Part shown: positions 10,118-18,911 of the stretch, one piece after another | How positions within the stretch are numbered: position 1 is the first letter of the stretch | Layout of the letters: each line of letters begins with the position of its first letter | DNA from: Flagellimonas flava | GTDB lineage: Bacteria; Bacteroidota; Bacteroidia; Flavobacteriales; Flavobacteriaceae | DNA: 64,000 nucleotides | Reading direction: 5' to 3' | Assembly (NCBI RefSeq): GCF_900129665.1 | Contig: NZ_FQWL01000001.1 | Span: 558,001 to 622,000, forward strand | Notes under the pieces: generated by a model | What the model was told of the DNA's origin: nothing | The model's database searches: none | The model's input: only the letters and a program-made list of their open reading frames with translations | Translations under genes and position numbers: made by a program

Positions 10118-10644
10118 ATCTCAAGGGAAAACATATCTATTTGAGGGCCCTGGAACCAAAAGACCTGGATTTTCTGTATAAACTTGAGAATGATACTTCC
10201 ATATGGGAGATTAGTGGAACGCTGAAACCCTATTCAAAAAAGGTACTTCGTTGGTATCTTGAAAATGCTCATCGGGATATCTACGACGTGAAGCAACTTC
10301 GATTGTGCATCTGTACCCCAGAAGACAGCTGTGTTGGACTTATCGATTTGTTTGACTTCGACCCTAAGAACCAAAGAGCTGGAATGGGTCTGGTGATTTC
10401 GAATCCAGAAGACCGCAACAAAGGTTGGGGTGCCGAGGCCATAGAGCTACTTTGTGATTATGCCTTTAAGGTGCTGAACCTCCATCAACTTTATGCTAAT
10501 ATTTTAGAGGAAAATACGGCCAGTACCCATTTGTTCGAAAAACTTGGTTTTGTGAAAGTGGGTCTAAAAAAGGATTGGATAAGGTCCAGTTCTGGCTATA
10601 AAAACGAATTCCTGTTCCAAAAAATCAATTCACATGCATCTTAA
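10111..10644 (+). CDS. GNAT-family N-acetyltransferase, RimJ/RimL-like
   Basis: 177 residues. The opening LKGKHIYLRALEPKDLDFLY, the central GLIDLFDFDPKNQRAGMG and the acetyl-CoA loop NRNKGWGAEAIELLCDY-type segment (P-E-D-R-N-K-G-W-G) mark a RimJ/RimL-like acyltransferase, with ENTASTHLFEKLGFVKVG near the C-terminus. It overlaps dapF by 7 bases and mltG by 11 bases, so the three genes are translated from one message. Target (a protein N-terminus or a small molecule) unknown. Confidence 0.9.
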   Translation: MVNLKGKHIYLRALEPKDLDFLYKLENDTSIWEISGTLKPYSKKVLRWYLENAHRDIYDVKQLRLCICTPEDSCVGLIDLFDFDPKNQRAGMGLVISNPEDRNKGWGAEAIELLCDYAFKVLNLHQLYANILEENTASTHLFEKLGFVKVGLKKDWIRSSSGYKNEFLFQKINSHAS

Positions 10645-11677
10645 AAAAGTACTTTGGGCCACAGCTATTTTGGGTCTTTTGGTCTGCGGTTTTATAGCGT
10701 ATCAGATTTACAGCGCGATTTTTAGCCCAAACACCAGTTTTAACAATGAAGAGGCCTTTGTCTTTATTCCATCCGATGTTGGTTTTGATGAACTAAAAGA
10801 GCATTTGGAACCTCTTGTGGCCGATCTTTCCTCTTTCGAAGCCGTTGCGGAACGCAAAGGATACATTACAAATATTAAGGGAGGTAAATACAGTATCAAG
10901 AAAGGGATGAATAATAATGAGATAATCAATTCCCTTCGCAGTGGTAATATCCCGGTCAAAGTATCTTTTAATAATCAAGAATCGGTAGCAGCTTTGGCCG
11001 GAAGGATCTCAGAGCAAATTGAAGCTGACAGTATCTCCTTATTAAATGCATTTGACGACAAGACCTTTCTCTCTGATTCTGGCTTTGATTCGGATACCAA
11101 GCTAGGCATGTATTTGCCAAACACCTACGAGTTTTTTTGGAATACGGACGCAGAGGGTTTCAGAGATCGCATGCACAAGGAATATGAAAGGTTTTGGACC
11201 GCAGAGCGAAAGCAAAAGGCCAAACATCAAGGTTTAGACCCAAATCAGGTCATCTCATTGGCCGCGGTTGTTCAAAAGGAAACTGCCAAAACAGATGAGC
11301 GCCCTAGAGTGGCAGGCGTATACCTTAATAGAATTAAAAAGGGGATACTGTTACAGGCAGACCCAACAGTGATTTTTGCCATAAAAAAGGAGACAGGAAA
11401 TTACGATACCATTATAAAACGCGTACTTTACAGGGATTTGGAGATGGATTCGCCCTATAATACCTATAAGTACAGTGGCGTACCCCCCGGTCCTATAACC
11501 ATGCCCGATATTTCTTCCATTGAAGCGGTACTAAATCCCGAAAAACACGATTACCTGTTCTTTGTTGCTGATGTGTCCAACTTTGGATACCATAAATTCG
11601 CCGAAACTTTGGCGCAACACAACCGAAATAAGGTGCAATACATACGTTGGCTAAATGCCCAAAAAGTGCTCAGATAA
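10634..11677 (+). CDS. mltG: Endolytic transglycosylase MltG (YceG-like)
   Basis: 347 residues: an N-terminal membrane anchor at about 5-27, a LysM-like region, and the YceG catalytic domain with Glu at about 217 in SLAAVVQKETAKTDERP, followed by VAGVYLNRIKKGILLQADPT and YNTYKYSGVPPGPI. MltG cleaves nascent glycan strands at the inner membrane and is thought to end their elongation. It overlaps the GNAT gene upstream and completes the dapF-GNAT-mltG operon. Confidence 0.95.
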   Translation: MHLKKVLWATAILGLLVCGFIAYQIYSAIFSPNTSFNNEEAFVFIPSDVGFDELKEHLEPLVADLSSFEAVAERKGYITNIKGGKYSIKKGMNNNEIINSLRSGNIPVKVSFNNQESVAALAGRISEQIEADSISLLNAFDDKTFLSDSGFDSDTKLGMYLPNTYEFFWNTDAEGFRDRMHKEYERFWTAERKQKAKHQGLDPNQVISLAAVVQKETAKTDERPRVAGVYLNRIKKGILLQADPTVIFAIKKETGNYDTIIKRVLYRDLEMDSPYNTYKYSGVPPGPITMPDISSIEAVLNPEKHDYLFFVADVSNFGYHKFAETLAQHNRNKVQYIRWLNAQKVLR

Positions 11678-11773
11678 TACTGCTTACCGTTAATTTCCAG
11701 CGCTTTAACGTAATTTGGGCCTCATTTAGGAAAATCTTATGAGCTTTACCTCGGTTATCACAAAGTCTCCCCC

Positions 11774-11781
11774 TATATTTG
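11774..11781 (+). promoter_or_regulatory. Predicted minus-7 box of the lysozyme-like gene
   Basis: TATATTTG matches TAnnTTTG, with TTA at 11754-11756 as a weak minus-33 candidate. Predicted leader about 50 bases to the ATG at 11838. The 160-base gap after mltG otherwise holds only an imperfect AT-rich hairpin. Confidence 0.4.
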
Positions 11782-11837
11782 CCGGCCAAATTTAAATTCA
11801 TAGCTGTCGAGGCTTTGGAACCTTAAATATGTGAATT

Positions 11838-12482
11838 ATGAAAAGATGGATAGGTTTTTTACTGCATCTTGCCATGATTGTTATTTTAACGAGTTTTGTT
11901 TCGTATACCTCAGATAAGAAGGTGGACATCAAGATTCCGGATTCGTTAAAGGTAGAGAGCAGTTTGGAATTCGTTGTGCTCACAGAGTCAACGAAAATTC
12001 TTGAAAATGACATGGTATCCCCTCCTTTTTTGGGGAACGCTTATAATGGATTCAAAGAGGCTTTGGCCTTCAAGGAATCGCAAGGAAGATATAACGTGAT
12101 AAATACGTTGGGATATATGGGTAAATACCAATTTGGTACAAGTACCCTTAAGCTTATGGGAGTAAATAATACCAATACTTTCTTAAGTGACCCGGTGCTA
12201 CAAGAGAAGGTTTTTGAAACCAATGTGGCGCGCAATAAATGGATTTTACGTAGAGATATCAAACGTTTCAACGGGAAGCGGATAAGAGGTGTGGAGATCA
12301 CCGAATCGGGTATTGTTGCCGCTGCGCATTTGGCAGGAGCCGGAAACGTGAAAAAATATCTACGCTCCTATGGTAAAAACGATGTTGCTGATGCTTATGG
12401 AAGTAGTATATCCTATTACATGCGAAAGTTTGCAGGTTTTGATATTTCCGAAATTGAGCAAAAAAGAAATGCCAAAATATAG
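11838..12482 (+). CDS. Secreted lysozyme-like (transglycosylase-fold) protein
   Basis: 214 residues. An N-terminal signal or anchor (WIGFLLHLAMIVILTSFVSY) is followed by a domain resembling lytic transglycosylases: ALAFKESQGRYNVIN places a candidate catalytic Glu at residue 80, then LGYMGKYQFGTSTLKLMGV (the Y-Q-F-G motif) and GIVAAAHLAGAGNVKKYL. Probably acts on peptidoglycan in the periplasm, in keeping with the mltG operon just upstream. Homologues are often named LysM-type peptidoglycan-binding proteins, but no LysM repeat is visible here. Confidence 0.8.
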   Translation: MKRWIGFLLHLAMIVILTSFVSYTSDKKVDIKIPDSLKVESSLEFVVLTESTKILENDMVSPPFLGNAYNGFKEALAFKESQGRYNVINTLGYMGKYQFGTSTLKLMGVNNTNTFLSDPVLQEKVFETNVARNKWILRRDIKRFNGKRIRGVEITESGIVAAAHLAGAGNVKKYLRSYGKNDVADAYGSSISYYMRKFAGFDISEIEQKRNAKI

Positions 12483-12509
12483 TTGTTAAGTGTATAAGTA
12501 AGTGCCAAG

Positions 12510-12537
12510 GCCCAAGTTTTAGACTTGGGCTTTTTTT
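12510..12537 (+). terminator. Terminator between converging genes
   Basis: Perfect 8-bp stem GCCCAAGT (12510-12517) / ACTTGGGC (12523-12530), a 5-base loop, then seven T (12531-12537). The T run also forms the end of the converging methylase gene, whose stop lies at 12536-12538. Confidence 0.85.
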
Positions 12538-13264
12538 ATGCCTGGATAATGAATATTGCCGGACGCTTGTTCAAATCTAGTGCTATTTCTCCCCACTCGT
12601 GCACTATCTTAGTCTGTATGAATTCGGTGGGTAGGGTAATGTCAGCTGCAATGCACAAACGTGTACTTTTTTGAAGGGTACGTTTTAGCTCGGCCAGTAG
12701 CTTATCATTGCGGTACGGGGTTTCCATAAAAATTTGAGATTGCCCTTGTTCGCGCGATAGACGCTCTAAACGTTTTAGGGTGGACTTGCGTTCCGCCTTA
12801 TCAATTGGTAAATAGCCATTGAAGGCAAAATTTTGGCCATTCATGCCGCTGGACATCATCGCCATAAGAATGGATGAAGGACCCACTAAGGGAACCACTT
12901 GTATCCTCCGTTCGTGAGCAACTTTTACCACAGAGGCACCAGGGTCTGCAATTCCGGGGCACCCGGCTTCGGACAAAACCCCGATATTGTGTCCGCTAAG
13001 GCAAGGATCTAAATAGGAGGGAATTACAGTCGGGTCCGTGAACTTGTTCAAGGATTCTATGTGCAGTTCGGGCTGTGATTTGGTCGGGCTAATTTTTTTT
13101 ATGAAATGTCTAGCCGTCTTTTCGTTCTCAACCACGTAGTAGTCAATGTTCTCAATAGCACGCTTTATGGAAATGGGTAGAACCTCCAATGGAGCACTAT
13201 CGCCCAAGGTTGTTGGGATAAGATAAACTTTGCCCATTACAAGGCCAGGTTTGCTTTCTTCCAT
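12536..13264 (-). CDS. Tetrapyrrole methylase-family SAM-dependent methyltransferase, RsmI-like
   Basis: 242 residues of the class III (tetrapyrrole methylase fold) SAM methyltransferases: GKVYLIPTTLGD, then VLSEAGCPGIADPGA and VVPLVGPSSILMAMMSSG, as in RsmI, which 2'-O-methylates C1402 of 16S rRNA. The motif ETPYRNDKLL is also RsmI-like. It is shorter than RsmI at the C-terminus and the early strand departs from the usual LATPIGNL (here LIPTTLGD), so it may be a paralogue with another target. An in-frame ATG at 13237 is an alternative start. It follows the phosphatase gene by 4 bases. Confidence 0.85.
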   Translation of the reverse strand: MEESKPGLVMGKVYLIPTTLGDSAPLEVLPISIKRAIENIDYYVVENEKTARHFIKKISPTKSQPELHIESLNKFTDPTVIPSYLDPCLSGHNIGVLSEAGCPGIADPGASVVKVAHERRIQVVPLVGPSSILMAMMSSGMNGQNFAFNGYLPIDKAERKSTLKRLERLSREQGQSQIFMETPYRNDKLLAELKRTLQKSTRLCIAADITLPTEFIQTKIVHEWGEIALDLNKRPAIFIIQA

Positions 13265-13268
13265 GGAT

Positions 13269-13721
13269 TTAGTTCAGTTTTTTGGCAACGGCTTCACAAG
13301 CTTTGTCGAGCATTTCATAAACCCTTTCAAAACCTTCGGTACCGCCATAATAGGGATCGGGAACCTCATTGGTATCTAGATCCACTTCATCCAATAGCAA
13401 TTTTACTTTTTTTTCGTCATCTGTACTAGTAGCAAGACGCAAAATATTCCTAAAATTACTAGTATCCATCGCAAAGATGAGATCAAAATCCTTGAAATCG
13501 GACGTTGAGAATTGTCTGCTCCGTTGATGGCTGATGTTTATCCCATGTTTTTGGGCGACCAATATAGATCTCTTGTCAGGAGGATTGCCAATATGATAAC
13601 CAGCGGTGCCAGCAGAATCCACCAATATGGAAGTTTGATCAACTTTGGAACGCAAGATGCCTTCTGCCAAGGGTGACCTGCAAATATTCCCCAGGCAAAC
13701 CATCAACACCTTGGTCTTCAT
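13269..13721 (-). CDS. Low-molecular-weight protein tyrosine phosphatase
   Basis: 150 residues with the P-loop C9-LGNICR15-S (CX5R) at the N-terminus and the general-acid loop DPYYGGTEGF near residue 120, the standard LMW-PTP layout. It removes phosphate from protein tyrosine residues; in bacteria it often opposes capsule or exopolysaccharide kinases, but no such kinase is seen nearby. It lies 13 bases after dnaA and 4 bases before the RsmI-like gene, so the three are probably co-transcribed. Confidence 0.93.
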   Translation of the reverse strand: MKTKVLMVCLGNICRSPLAEGILRSKVDQTSILVDSAGTAGYHIGNPPDKRSILVAQKHGINISHQRSRQFSTSDFKDFDLIFAMDTSNFRNILRLATSTDDEKKVKLLLDEVDLDTNEVPDPYYGGTEGFERVYEMLDKACEAVAKKLN

Positions 13722-13734
13722 AAAATATTAAGGC

Positions 13735-15159
13735 TTAAGAGAATTTTTTGTTCAGGTCTTCAATATACTTTCTGAACTGTTTATCGGTTTCCGCCAAGTT
13801 GTCTACGGTCTTGCAGGCATGCAAAACGGTGGCGTGATCCCTTTTCCCGATTTGGGAACCAATACTGGCCAAGGAGGCCTTGGTAAATTTTTTGGCGAAG
13901 AACATGGCCAATTGCCTTGCTTGAACGATATGGCGCTTTCTGGTTTTGGACTGCAGGGTGGCAACATCCATCTCAAAGTAATCCGAGACCACTTTTTGAA
14001 TGTAGTCTATGGATACTTCACGTTTGGTATTCTTAACAAACTTTTCCACGACCTGTTGCGCCAATTCCAAGGTAACCTCCCGTTTGTTGAATGAGGACTG
14101 TGCTATCAGCGAAATAATGGCACCTTCAAGTTCCCGGATATTCGTCTTGATGTTCTTGGCTACGTGGTCTATGATGTCCTCCGGCATTTCCACCCCGTCC
14201 CGGTACAATTTGTTCTTTAATATAGATACCCGGGTTTCGTAATCCGGACTTTGAAGCTCGGCGGATAGACCCCATTTAAAACGTGATAACAACCGCTGTT
14301 CAATATCCTGCATGTCTACCGGTGCCTTGTCCGACGTGAGGATGACCTGCTTCCCATTTTGGTGCAGGTGATTGAAAATATGGAAGAATACGTCCTGGGT
14401 TCCAGATTTACCGGAAAGGAATTGTACATCATCGATAATGAGTACATCAATCAGTTGGTAAAAATGGATAAAATCGTTTCGGGTGTTTTTCTTTACGGAT
14501 TCTATATACTGCTGGGTGAATTTCTCTGCAGAAATGTAAAGTACTGTTTTTTCTGGGTACTTATCCTTGATTTCAACTCCTATGGCATGGGCCAAGTGGG
14601 TCTTTCCCAAACCAACGCCTCCAAAGACCAATAACGGGTTAAAGGACGTTCCTCCAGGTTTGTTCGCCACGGCCATTCCGGCAGACCTTGCCAAGCGATT
14701 CGAGTCTCCCTCCAAAAAATTATCAAAATTGTAGTTTGGATTTAATTGGGACTCAATCTTAATATTTCGGATACCCGGTATAACAAAAGGGTTCTTTAGC
14801 TCGGGACTTTTTGAAGTGATTGGGACATCCAATTCTTGTGGCCCAACAGCAGTTCTGTTAGCACTTGGAATTTGCTCTGTAAAAGGTTCTTTGTTTCCGT
14901 ACTTATTTTCCATCTTAATGATGTAAATAAGCTTGGCATTATTCCCCAATTCTTTGGTCAGGGCAACCTTTAGAAGCTTTACATAATGCTCCTCCAACCA
15001 TTCATAAAAAAACTTGCTGGGCACCTGAATGCTCAGGGCCTTATCGGTCAACTTAATGGGTTTGATGGGTTCAAACCATGTTTTGAATGCCTGCGGTTGG
15101 ATATTATCCTGGATAAAAGCCAAACAGTTGTTCCACACGGAATTTGCAGTAACACTCAT
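13735..15159 (-). CDS. dnaA: Chromosomal replication initiator DnaA
   Basis: 474 residues in the usual four-domain order: N-terminal interaction domain (1-80), a linker, the AAA+ domain with Walker A GGVGLGKT at 180-187 and Walker B DVLIIDD near 238-244, and the C-terminal DNA-binding domain with the signature KRDHATVLHACKTV. It unwinds the origin. In the 204 bases upstream (15160-15363) I see no TTATCCACA-type DnaA box and no dnaN beside it, so this need not be the replication origin. Confidence 0.97.
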   Translation of the reverse strand: MSVTANSVWNNCLAFIQDNIQPQAFKTWFEPIKPIKLTDKALSIQVPSKFFYEWLEEHYVKLLKVALTKELGNNAKLIYIIKMENKYGNKEPFTEQIPSANRTAVGPQELDVPITSKSPELKNPFVIPGIRNIKIESQLNPNYNFDNFLEGDSNRLARSAGMAVANKPGGTSFNPLLVFGGVGLGKTHLAHAIGVEIKDKYPEKTVLYISAEKFTQQYIESVKKNTRNDFIHFYQLIDVLIIDDVQFLSGKSGTQDVFFHIFNHLHQNGKQVILTSDKAPVDMQDIEQRLLSRFKWGLSAELQSPDYETRVSILKNKLYRDGVEMPEDIIDHVAKNIKTNIRELEGAIISLIAQSSFNKREVTLELAQQVVEKFVKNTKREVSIDYIQKVVSDYFEMDVATLQSKTRKRHIVQARQLAMFFAKKFTKASLASIGSQIGKRDHATVLHACKTVDNLAETDKQFRKYIEDLNKKFS

Positions 15160-15363
15160 AAAAGTTTTTCCTTAGTTTAATGGTTAGCTTTAAAGCTTTT
15201 AGATTAAAGCATCAAAAGGTTTTTGGATGCTCATTGGATGCGACAAATATGTGAACAAAACTTTGAAAAAAAAAATGATTTTGCCATTGAATAATTTGTT
15301 TTTTTTTCGCATGTTTCCCTAACGATAACCGAGCCTCTAAATATATAATTTTTCAGTTAAAAT

Positions 15364-15762
15364 ATGCGATTAAATTCATTTTCTTTTCGGGTTCGGTATG
15401 GTGAGACAGACCAGATGGGCGTGGTATACCATGGTAACTATGCGCAGTATTTGGAAATGGGCAGAATAGAGTGGTTGAGGGCTTTGGGCGTGTCTTATCG
15501 AAGCATGGAGGAAAATGGAATCATGCTACCTGTAATTTCCCTACAAATCGATTATAAAAAATCTGCCTTGTTCGATGACCTTCTCACGGTAGAGACCTCC
15601 ATCAAAAAGCAGCCCATGGTCCGAATAGAATTTGACTATAAAATCTACAATCAAAATCAAGAACTTATAGCCGAGGCAAAAACTGTGTTGGCATTTATGG
15701 ACAAAGTGAAAAACAAACCCACTCGATGTCCGGACTATATATTGGAGAAATTGGACTTTTAA
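15364..15762 (+). CDS. Acyl-CoA thioesterase, YbgC/4HBT hot-dog family
   Basis: 132 residues, one hot-dog domain. VRYGETDQMGVVYHGNYAQY contains the catalytic Asp and the H-G-N-Y motif of the YbgC/4-hydroxybenzoyl-CoA thioesterase family; RIEFDYKIYNQNQELIAEAKT is the central strand. It hydrolyses short or medium acyl-CoA thioesters; the substrate is unknown. Divergent from dnaA. Its stop overlaps the stop of the converging IMPACT-family gene by two bases. Confidence 0.93.
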   Translation: MRLNSFSFRVRYGETDQMGVVYHGNYAQYLEMGRIEWLRALGVSYRSMEENGIMLPVISLQIDYKKSALFDDLLTVETSIKKQPMVRIEFDYKIYNQNQELIAEAKTVLAFMDKVKNKPTRCPDYILEKLDF

Positions 15763-16373
15763 TCCAATCGCCTGACCTGTACGTCCACCATCTCGTTAAA
15801 AAACACAAAAGTATTGTCCGCCTCACTTTGCCTTACGGCAATGATCACGGAGCAATTTAATTCCAAATTTTGGGAAACCAGGGATAGGCCACGTTGCTTG
15901 ATACCTCGCATAACTTTGTCCATTTGAGGATAACCAAAATCCAACTGTAGCTTGGATTGAAGTACCTTCTCCACGATTTCGGAATGCTCCAAGGCCATTT
16001 GGGCCGCTGCCTTGTAGGCTTGGATCAATCCCCCCACACCTAGCTTGGTTCCACCGAAAAAACGCACTACGGCCACAAGGACATTGGTGACTCCAAAGGA
16101 TTGGATTTGACCATAGATAGGCATCCCTGCCGAGTTGTTGGGCTCCCCATCATCATTGGCGCGATAAATAGGACTGGTGACCCCAATTTGCCATGCATAG
16201 CAAACATGATTGGCAGTGTGGTATTGCTTCCGAAGTTTTTCCACCAATGACTTCACTTCTGCTTTGGAACTTATTGGAAAAGCATACCCATAAAACTTGC
16301 TTTTCCGATCTTTAAAAAGAACTTCCTCGGAAGGAGAGGCAATGGTCTTATAGGTATCCTTTCCTTCCATCAA
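15759..16373 (-). CDS. IMPACT/YigZ-family protein
   Basis: 204 residues. The YigZ/IMPACT signatures HTANHVCYAW, DDGEPNNSAGMPI and VVRFFGGTKLGVGGLIQAY are all present, with a C-terminal DUF1949-like region from about 135. The family occurs in all domains; bacterial members are uncharacterised or linked to ribosome or proline-peptidase regulation. It starts inside the end of the EamA transporter gene (ATGA overlap), so the minus-strand operon ribD-HAD-EamA-YigZ is read together. Confidence 0.93.
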   Translation of the reverse strand: MMEGKDTYKTIASPSEEVLFKDRKSKFYGYAFPISSKAEVKSLVEKLRKQYHTANHVCYAWQIGVTSPIYRANDDGEPNNSAGMPIYGQIQSFGVTNVLVAVVRFFGGTKLGVGGLIQAYKAAAQMALEHSEIVEKVLQSKLQLDFGYPQMDKVMRGIKQRGLSLVSQNLELNCSVIIAVRQSEADNTFVFFNEMVDVQVRRLD

Positions 16374-17233
16374 AACAAAGCGACCAAAATAATACTAAGC
16401 ACGGCCAAAGCTATGCCGCCCCAATTTTTGAGACTCAAGCGTTCCTTAAAAATCAAGATGCCCAAAAGAGTGCACAACATAACCACGGCCACATTGTTAA
16501 TGGTAAAAATAGCTGCGCTGCTAAGTCCTTCGTTTTGCAATGCTTTGATCAAAAAATAGATGGAAAAGTAATTGGGTACACCCAGCACAATCCCCGCCAA
16601 AACGTCTTTTATGTTCATTTTGAATCTTCCTTGAATGGACTTAAAGCCAATAAAAACAAAACCGGAAAGCGCTGCAAATACAAAGACCATGGCCGAGAAG
16701 ATGGCGACTTCCTCCTTCGCCAAATGACGCTCCTCAAAGTACTTCATGCTGGTGTCTATAATTCCCGAACCAATAAAAACGAGTATGGGCAGGAGCAGGG
16801 ACTTCTTGGAAATGGTCAAAGATTTCTCTTTGATGGAGGTAAAATAAACAGCTGCAAGTGCCAGTAAAATTCCTGTTATCTGTAATGCACTCAGTTTCTC
16901 TTGGTAAAGGATGACCCCGATCACTACAGGAATGACCAAAGACATTTTGGTGGCCACAGAAGCTACGGCCACCCCGGCAACTTGAGAAGCCTTGGCCATC
17001 AGATTAAAAATGAGGATAAAGAACACCCCCATGCCCATGGCCCCCAAGAACCATGAAGAACCGCTAAGTTGTGTAAAATTGACCTCACCTCCATAGAGTA
17101 AGATGCCGACCGTAAAGGCTACCACATAATTCACCACTATCGCATAAGGCGTCTGTACTTTATAAACATCAAAAAGTTTAAAAATGATAAAAATCAAAGT
17201 GGTGCAGAGAACGCTAAAGAGAAGGTGTAGCAT
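16370..17233 (-). CDS. EamA/DMT-family transporter
   Basis: 287 residues with about ten hydrophobic segments in two five-helix halves (EamA repeats; for instance LGAMGMGVFFILIFNLMAKA and the second-half FTINNVAVVMLCTLLGIL). The drug/metabolite transporter superfamily exports or imports small metabolites; the substrate is not predictable. Its ATG directly follows the stop of the HAD gene, and it overlaps the YigZ gene by 4 bases. Confidence 0.9.
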   Translation of the reverse strand: MLHLLFSVLCTTLIFIIFKLFDVYKVQTPYAIVVNYVVAFTVGILLYGGEVNFTQLSGSSWFLGAMGMGVFFILIFNLMAKASQVAGVAVASVATKMSLVIPVVIGVILYQEKLSALQITGILLALAAVYFTSIKEKSLTISKKSLLLPILVFIGSGIIDTSMKYFEERHLAKEEVAIFSAMVFVFAALSGFVFIGFKSIQGRFKMNIKDVLAGIVLGVPNYFSIYFLIKALQNEGLSSAAIFTINNVAVVMLCTLLGILIFKERLSLKNWGGIALAVLSIILVALF

Positions 17234-17836
17234 TTACAGAAACGTTTTAAGTTGCGTAATGTCTTCCTTTCCTACCTGCAAGGTCCATACTTTGATTCCC
17301 AATTCAGCGGCACTGTCCGTATTTTCCTTGGTGTCGTCCACAAAAAGGGTTTCTTCCGCAACTAGGCTGTTTTGCTGTAGTACATAATCGAAAATCTCGG
17401 TATCCGGTTTGCGCATCCCCATTTCATAGGAAAGATAAAACACTTCAAAGGAGTTTTTAAAGCGACCGAACTTCTCATTCCCCATCCGTTCTTTTACAAA
17501 CTCAATATGAATATCGTTCGTATTACTTAATAGGAACAATCTGTGGGTTCTTTCTTTTGCCAAGGTTTCTATAAAGTCCAATCTTCTGTCTGGAAAGTCC
17601 TTAAGGATGGCATTCCATGCTTCAACCAATTGTCGTTCGTTAGCTTTGGGAAAATGATGCCCTACTTCGGTTAGAAAGCTGGGAGAGCTGATCAATCCCT
17701 TTTCGTAATTCTTAAAGAGAGTGTCCAGCTCGGGAGTTAGGCCTTGAAAACCAAATTGGGCCATGGTAATTGGGGTGGCGGTTTTGTCCAAGTCGATGAA
17801 AATATCGCCAAAATCCAAAATAATGTTTTTAATCAT
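17234..17836 (-). CDS. HAD-superfamily hydrolase, subfamily IA
   Basis: 200 residues. Motif I is IILDFGD with the nucleophile D8 (the usual DxDGT is here D-F-G-D), motif II is LFLLSNTND, motif III lies near MRKPDTEIF and motif IV is LFVDDTKENTDSA, with a helical cap between about 20 and 80. Likely a small-molecule phosphatase. It overlaps ribD by 8 bases, which fits a role in removing the phosphate from the riboflavin intermediate made after RibD, but that role is inferred from context only. Confidence 0.88.
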   Translation of the reverse strand: MIKNIILDFGDIFIDLDKTATPITMAQFGFQGLTPELDTLFKNYEKGLISSPSFLTEVGHHFPKANERQLVEAWNAILKDFPDRRLDFIETLAKERTHRLFLLSNTNDIHIEFVKERMGNEKFGRFKNSFEVFYLSYEMGMRKPDTEIFDYVLQQNSLVAEETLFVDDTKENTDSAAELGIKVWTLQVGKEDITQLKTFL

Positions 17837-18881
17837 TGTAGTAAAGGGATAAAGTGTCAGCTAGAATAGATTCAGTTTTTGTGGGAGATTCAGAGATTTC
17901 TGGTGCCAAAATACCATCCCCAAAAATGATAGTACCTTTGAAAACCCTCGCTTCATCCCAAAGGTTTTCATAGATAAAGGTTTGTAGTGTTTGTGCACCG
18001 CCTTCAATAATAACACTGGTAATCTGATGTCGGTAAAGTACGGCGCTAATCTGAGCGGCGAGGGGTTGCCCGAAATCTATAATTTCATATGCAATGCCAT
18101 CCCTGTATTTTTTTGTTTCAGCAACAGCCGTTAGCACAATGGTCTGCTCGTCACCATCCAGAACATGAAACTCCTGGGGAGTTTTTAAATCCCGGTCCAA
18201 AACGACCCGGACGGGACTTTTTCCCTCCCAGTTCCTTACGGTCAGTTTGGGGTTGTCGTCCATAACGGTTTGGGTTCCTACCAAGATACCCTGTTCCTCC
18301 GACCGCCATTTGTGAACTAACTGTTTGGAATAGCCATTGGTAATCCAAAAAGGTTGCGGATTTCCCTTTCTTTTTTCAATTGTTGGGGCTATAAATCCAT
18401 CTTGGGTCTCGGCCCATTTGAGAATTATGTATGGTCTTTTTTGTTCTTGGTAGGTTAAAAAACGTTTATGGTGATCACGGCATTCCTTATCCAGTATGCC
18501 AACGGTGACTTCACAACCGGCATCCTTTAACTTTTGAATGCCATTTCCTGCTACTTTATCATGGGGGTCTTGGAGCCCGATAAAGATTTTAGGGATTCCC
18601 GAAGCAATAATAAGATCACTACATGGGGGTGTCTTTCCAAAATGGGAGCAAGGCTCCAGGGTAACATATAAACTGGATTTTTTGAGTAGCTGTTCGTCCT
18701 TAACAGAACGGATGGCATTGACCTCGGCGTGGGGTCCGCCGTAAGGACTTGTGAAACCTTCCCCAATGATCCTGTCTCCGCATACAACAACACATCCAAC
18801 CATGGGATTTGGTGTGGCGGACCCAAGGCCTTTTTTGCCCAATTCGATACACCGCCTCATGTATTTTTCGTGTATATTCAC
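17829..18881 (-). CDS. ribD: Bifunctional riboflavin biosynthesis deaminase/reductase RibD
   Basis: 350 residues. The N-terminal deaminase domain has zinc ligands H51 (GGPHAEVNA, with catalytic E53), C78 (TLEPCSHFG) and C87 (TPPC); the C-terminal reductase domain starts near 150 (RPYIILKWAETQDGF) and includes VIIEGGAQTLQ. It performs the second and third steps from GTP to riboflavin. The start is a GTG at 18881 that keeps the usual HEKYM opening; an ATG at 18860 is the alternative. A minus-7 box ends 5 bases before the GTG. Confidence 0.95.
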   Translation of the reverse strand: MNIHEKYMRRCIELGKKGLGSATPNPMVGCVVVCGDRIIGEGFTSPYGGPHAEVNAIRSVKDEQLLKKSSLYVTLEPCSHFGKTPPCSDLIIASGIPKIFIGLQDPHDKVAGNGIQKLKDAGCEVTVGILDKECRDHHKRFLTYQEQKRPYIILKWAETQDGFIAPTIEKRKGNPQPFWITNGYSKQLVHKWRSEEQGILVGTQTVMDDNPKLTVRNWEGKSPVRVVLDRDLKTPQEFHVLDGDEQTIVLTAVAETKKYRDGIAYEIIDFGQPLAAQISAVLYRHQITSVIIEGGAQTLQTFIYENLWDEARVFKGTIIFGDGILAPEISESPTKTESILADTLSLYYND

Positions 18882-18885
18882 CGGA

Positions 18886-18893
18886 CAAAAATA
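18886..18893 (-). promoter_or_regulatory. Predicted ribD minus-7 box abutting the start
   Basis: TATTTTTG on the minus strand (18893-18886) matches TAnnTTTG. It predicts transcription starting at about 18882, directly at the GTG start of ribD, that is, a leaderless message, unless translation begins at the ATG at 18860. Confidence 0.35.
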
Positions 18894-18911
18894 GAATAAT
18901 AAAATGCAAAA

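Noticed and set aside
15160-15363. Replication origin next to dnaA
   Set aside because: No TTATCCACA-like box cluster seen, and dnaN/recF/gyrB are not adjacent.
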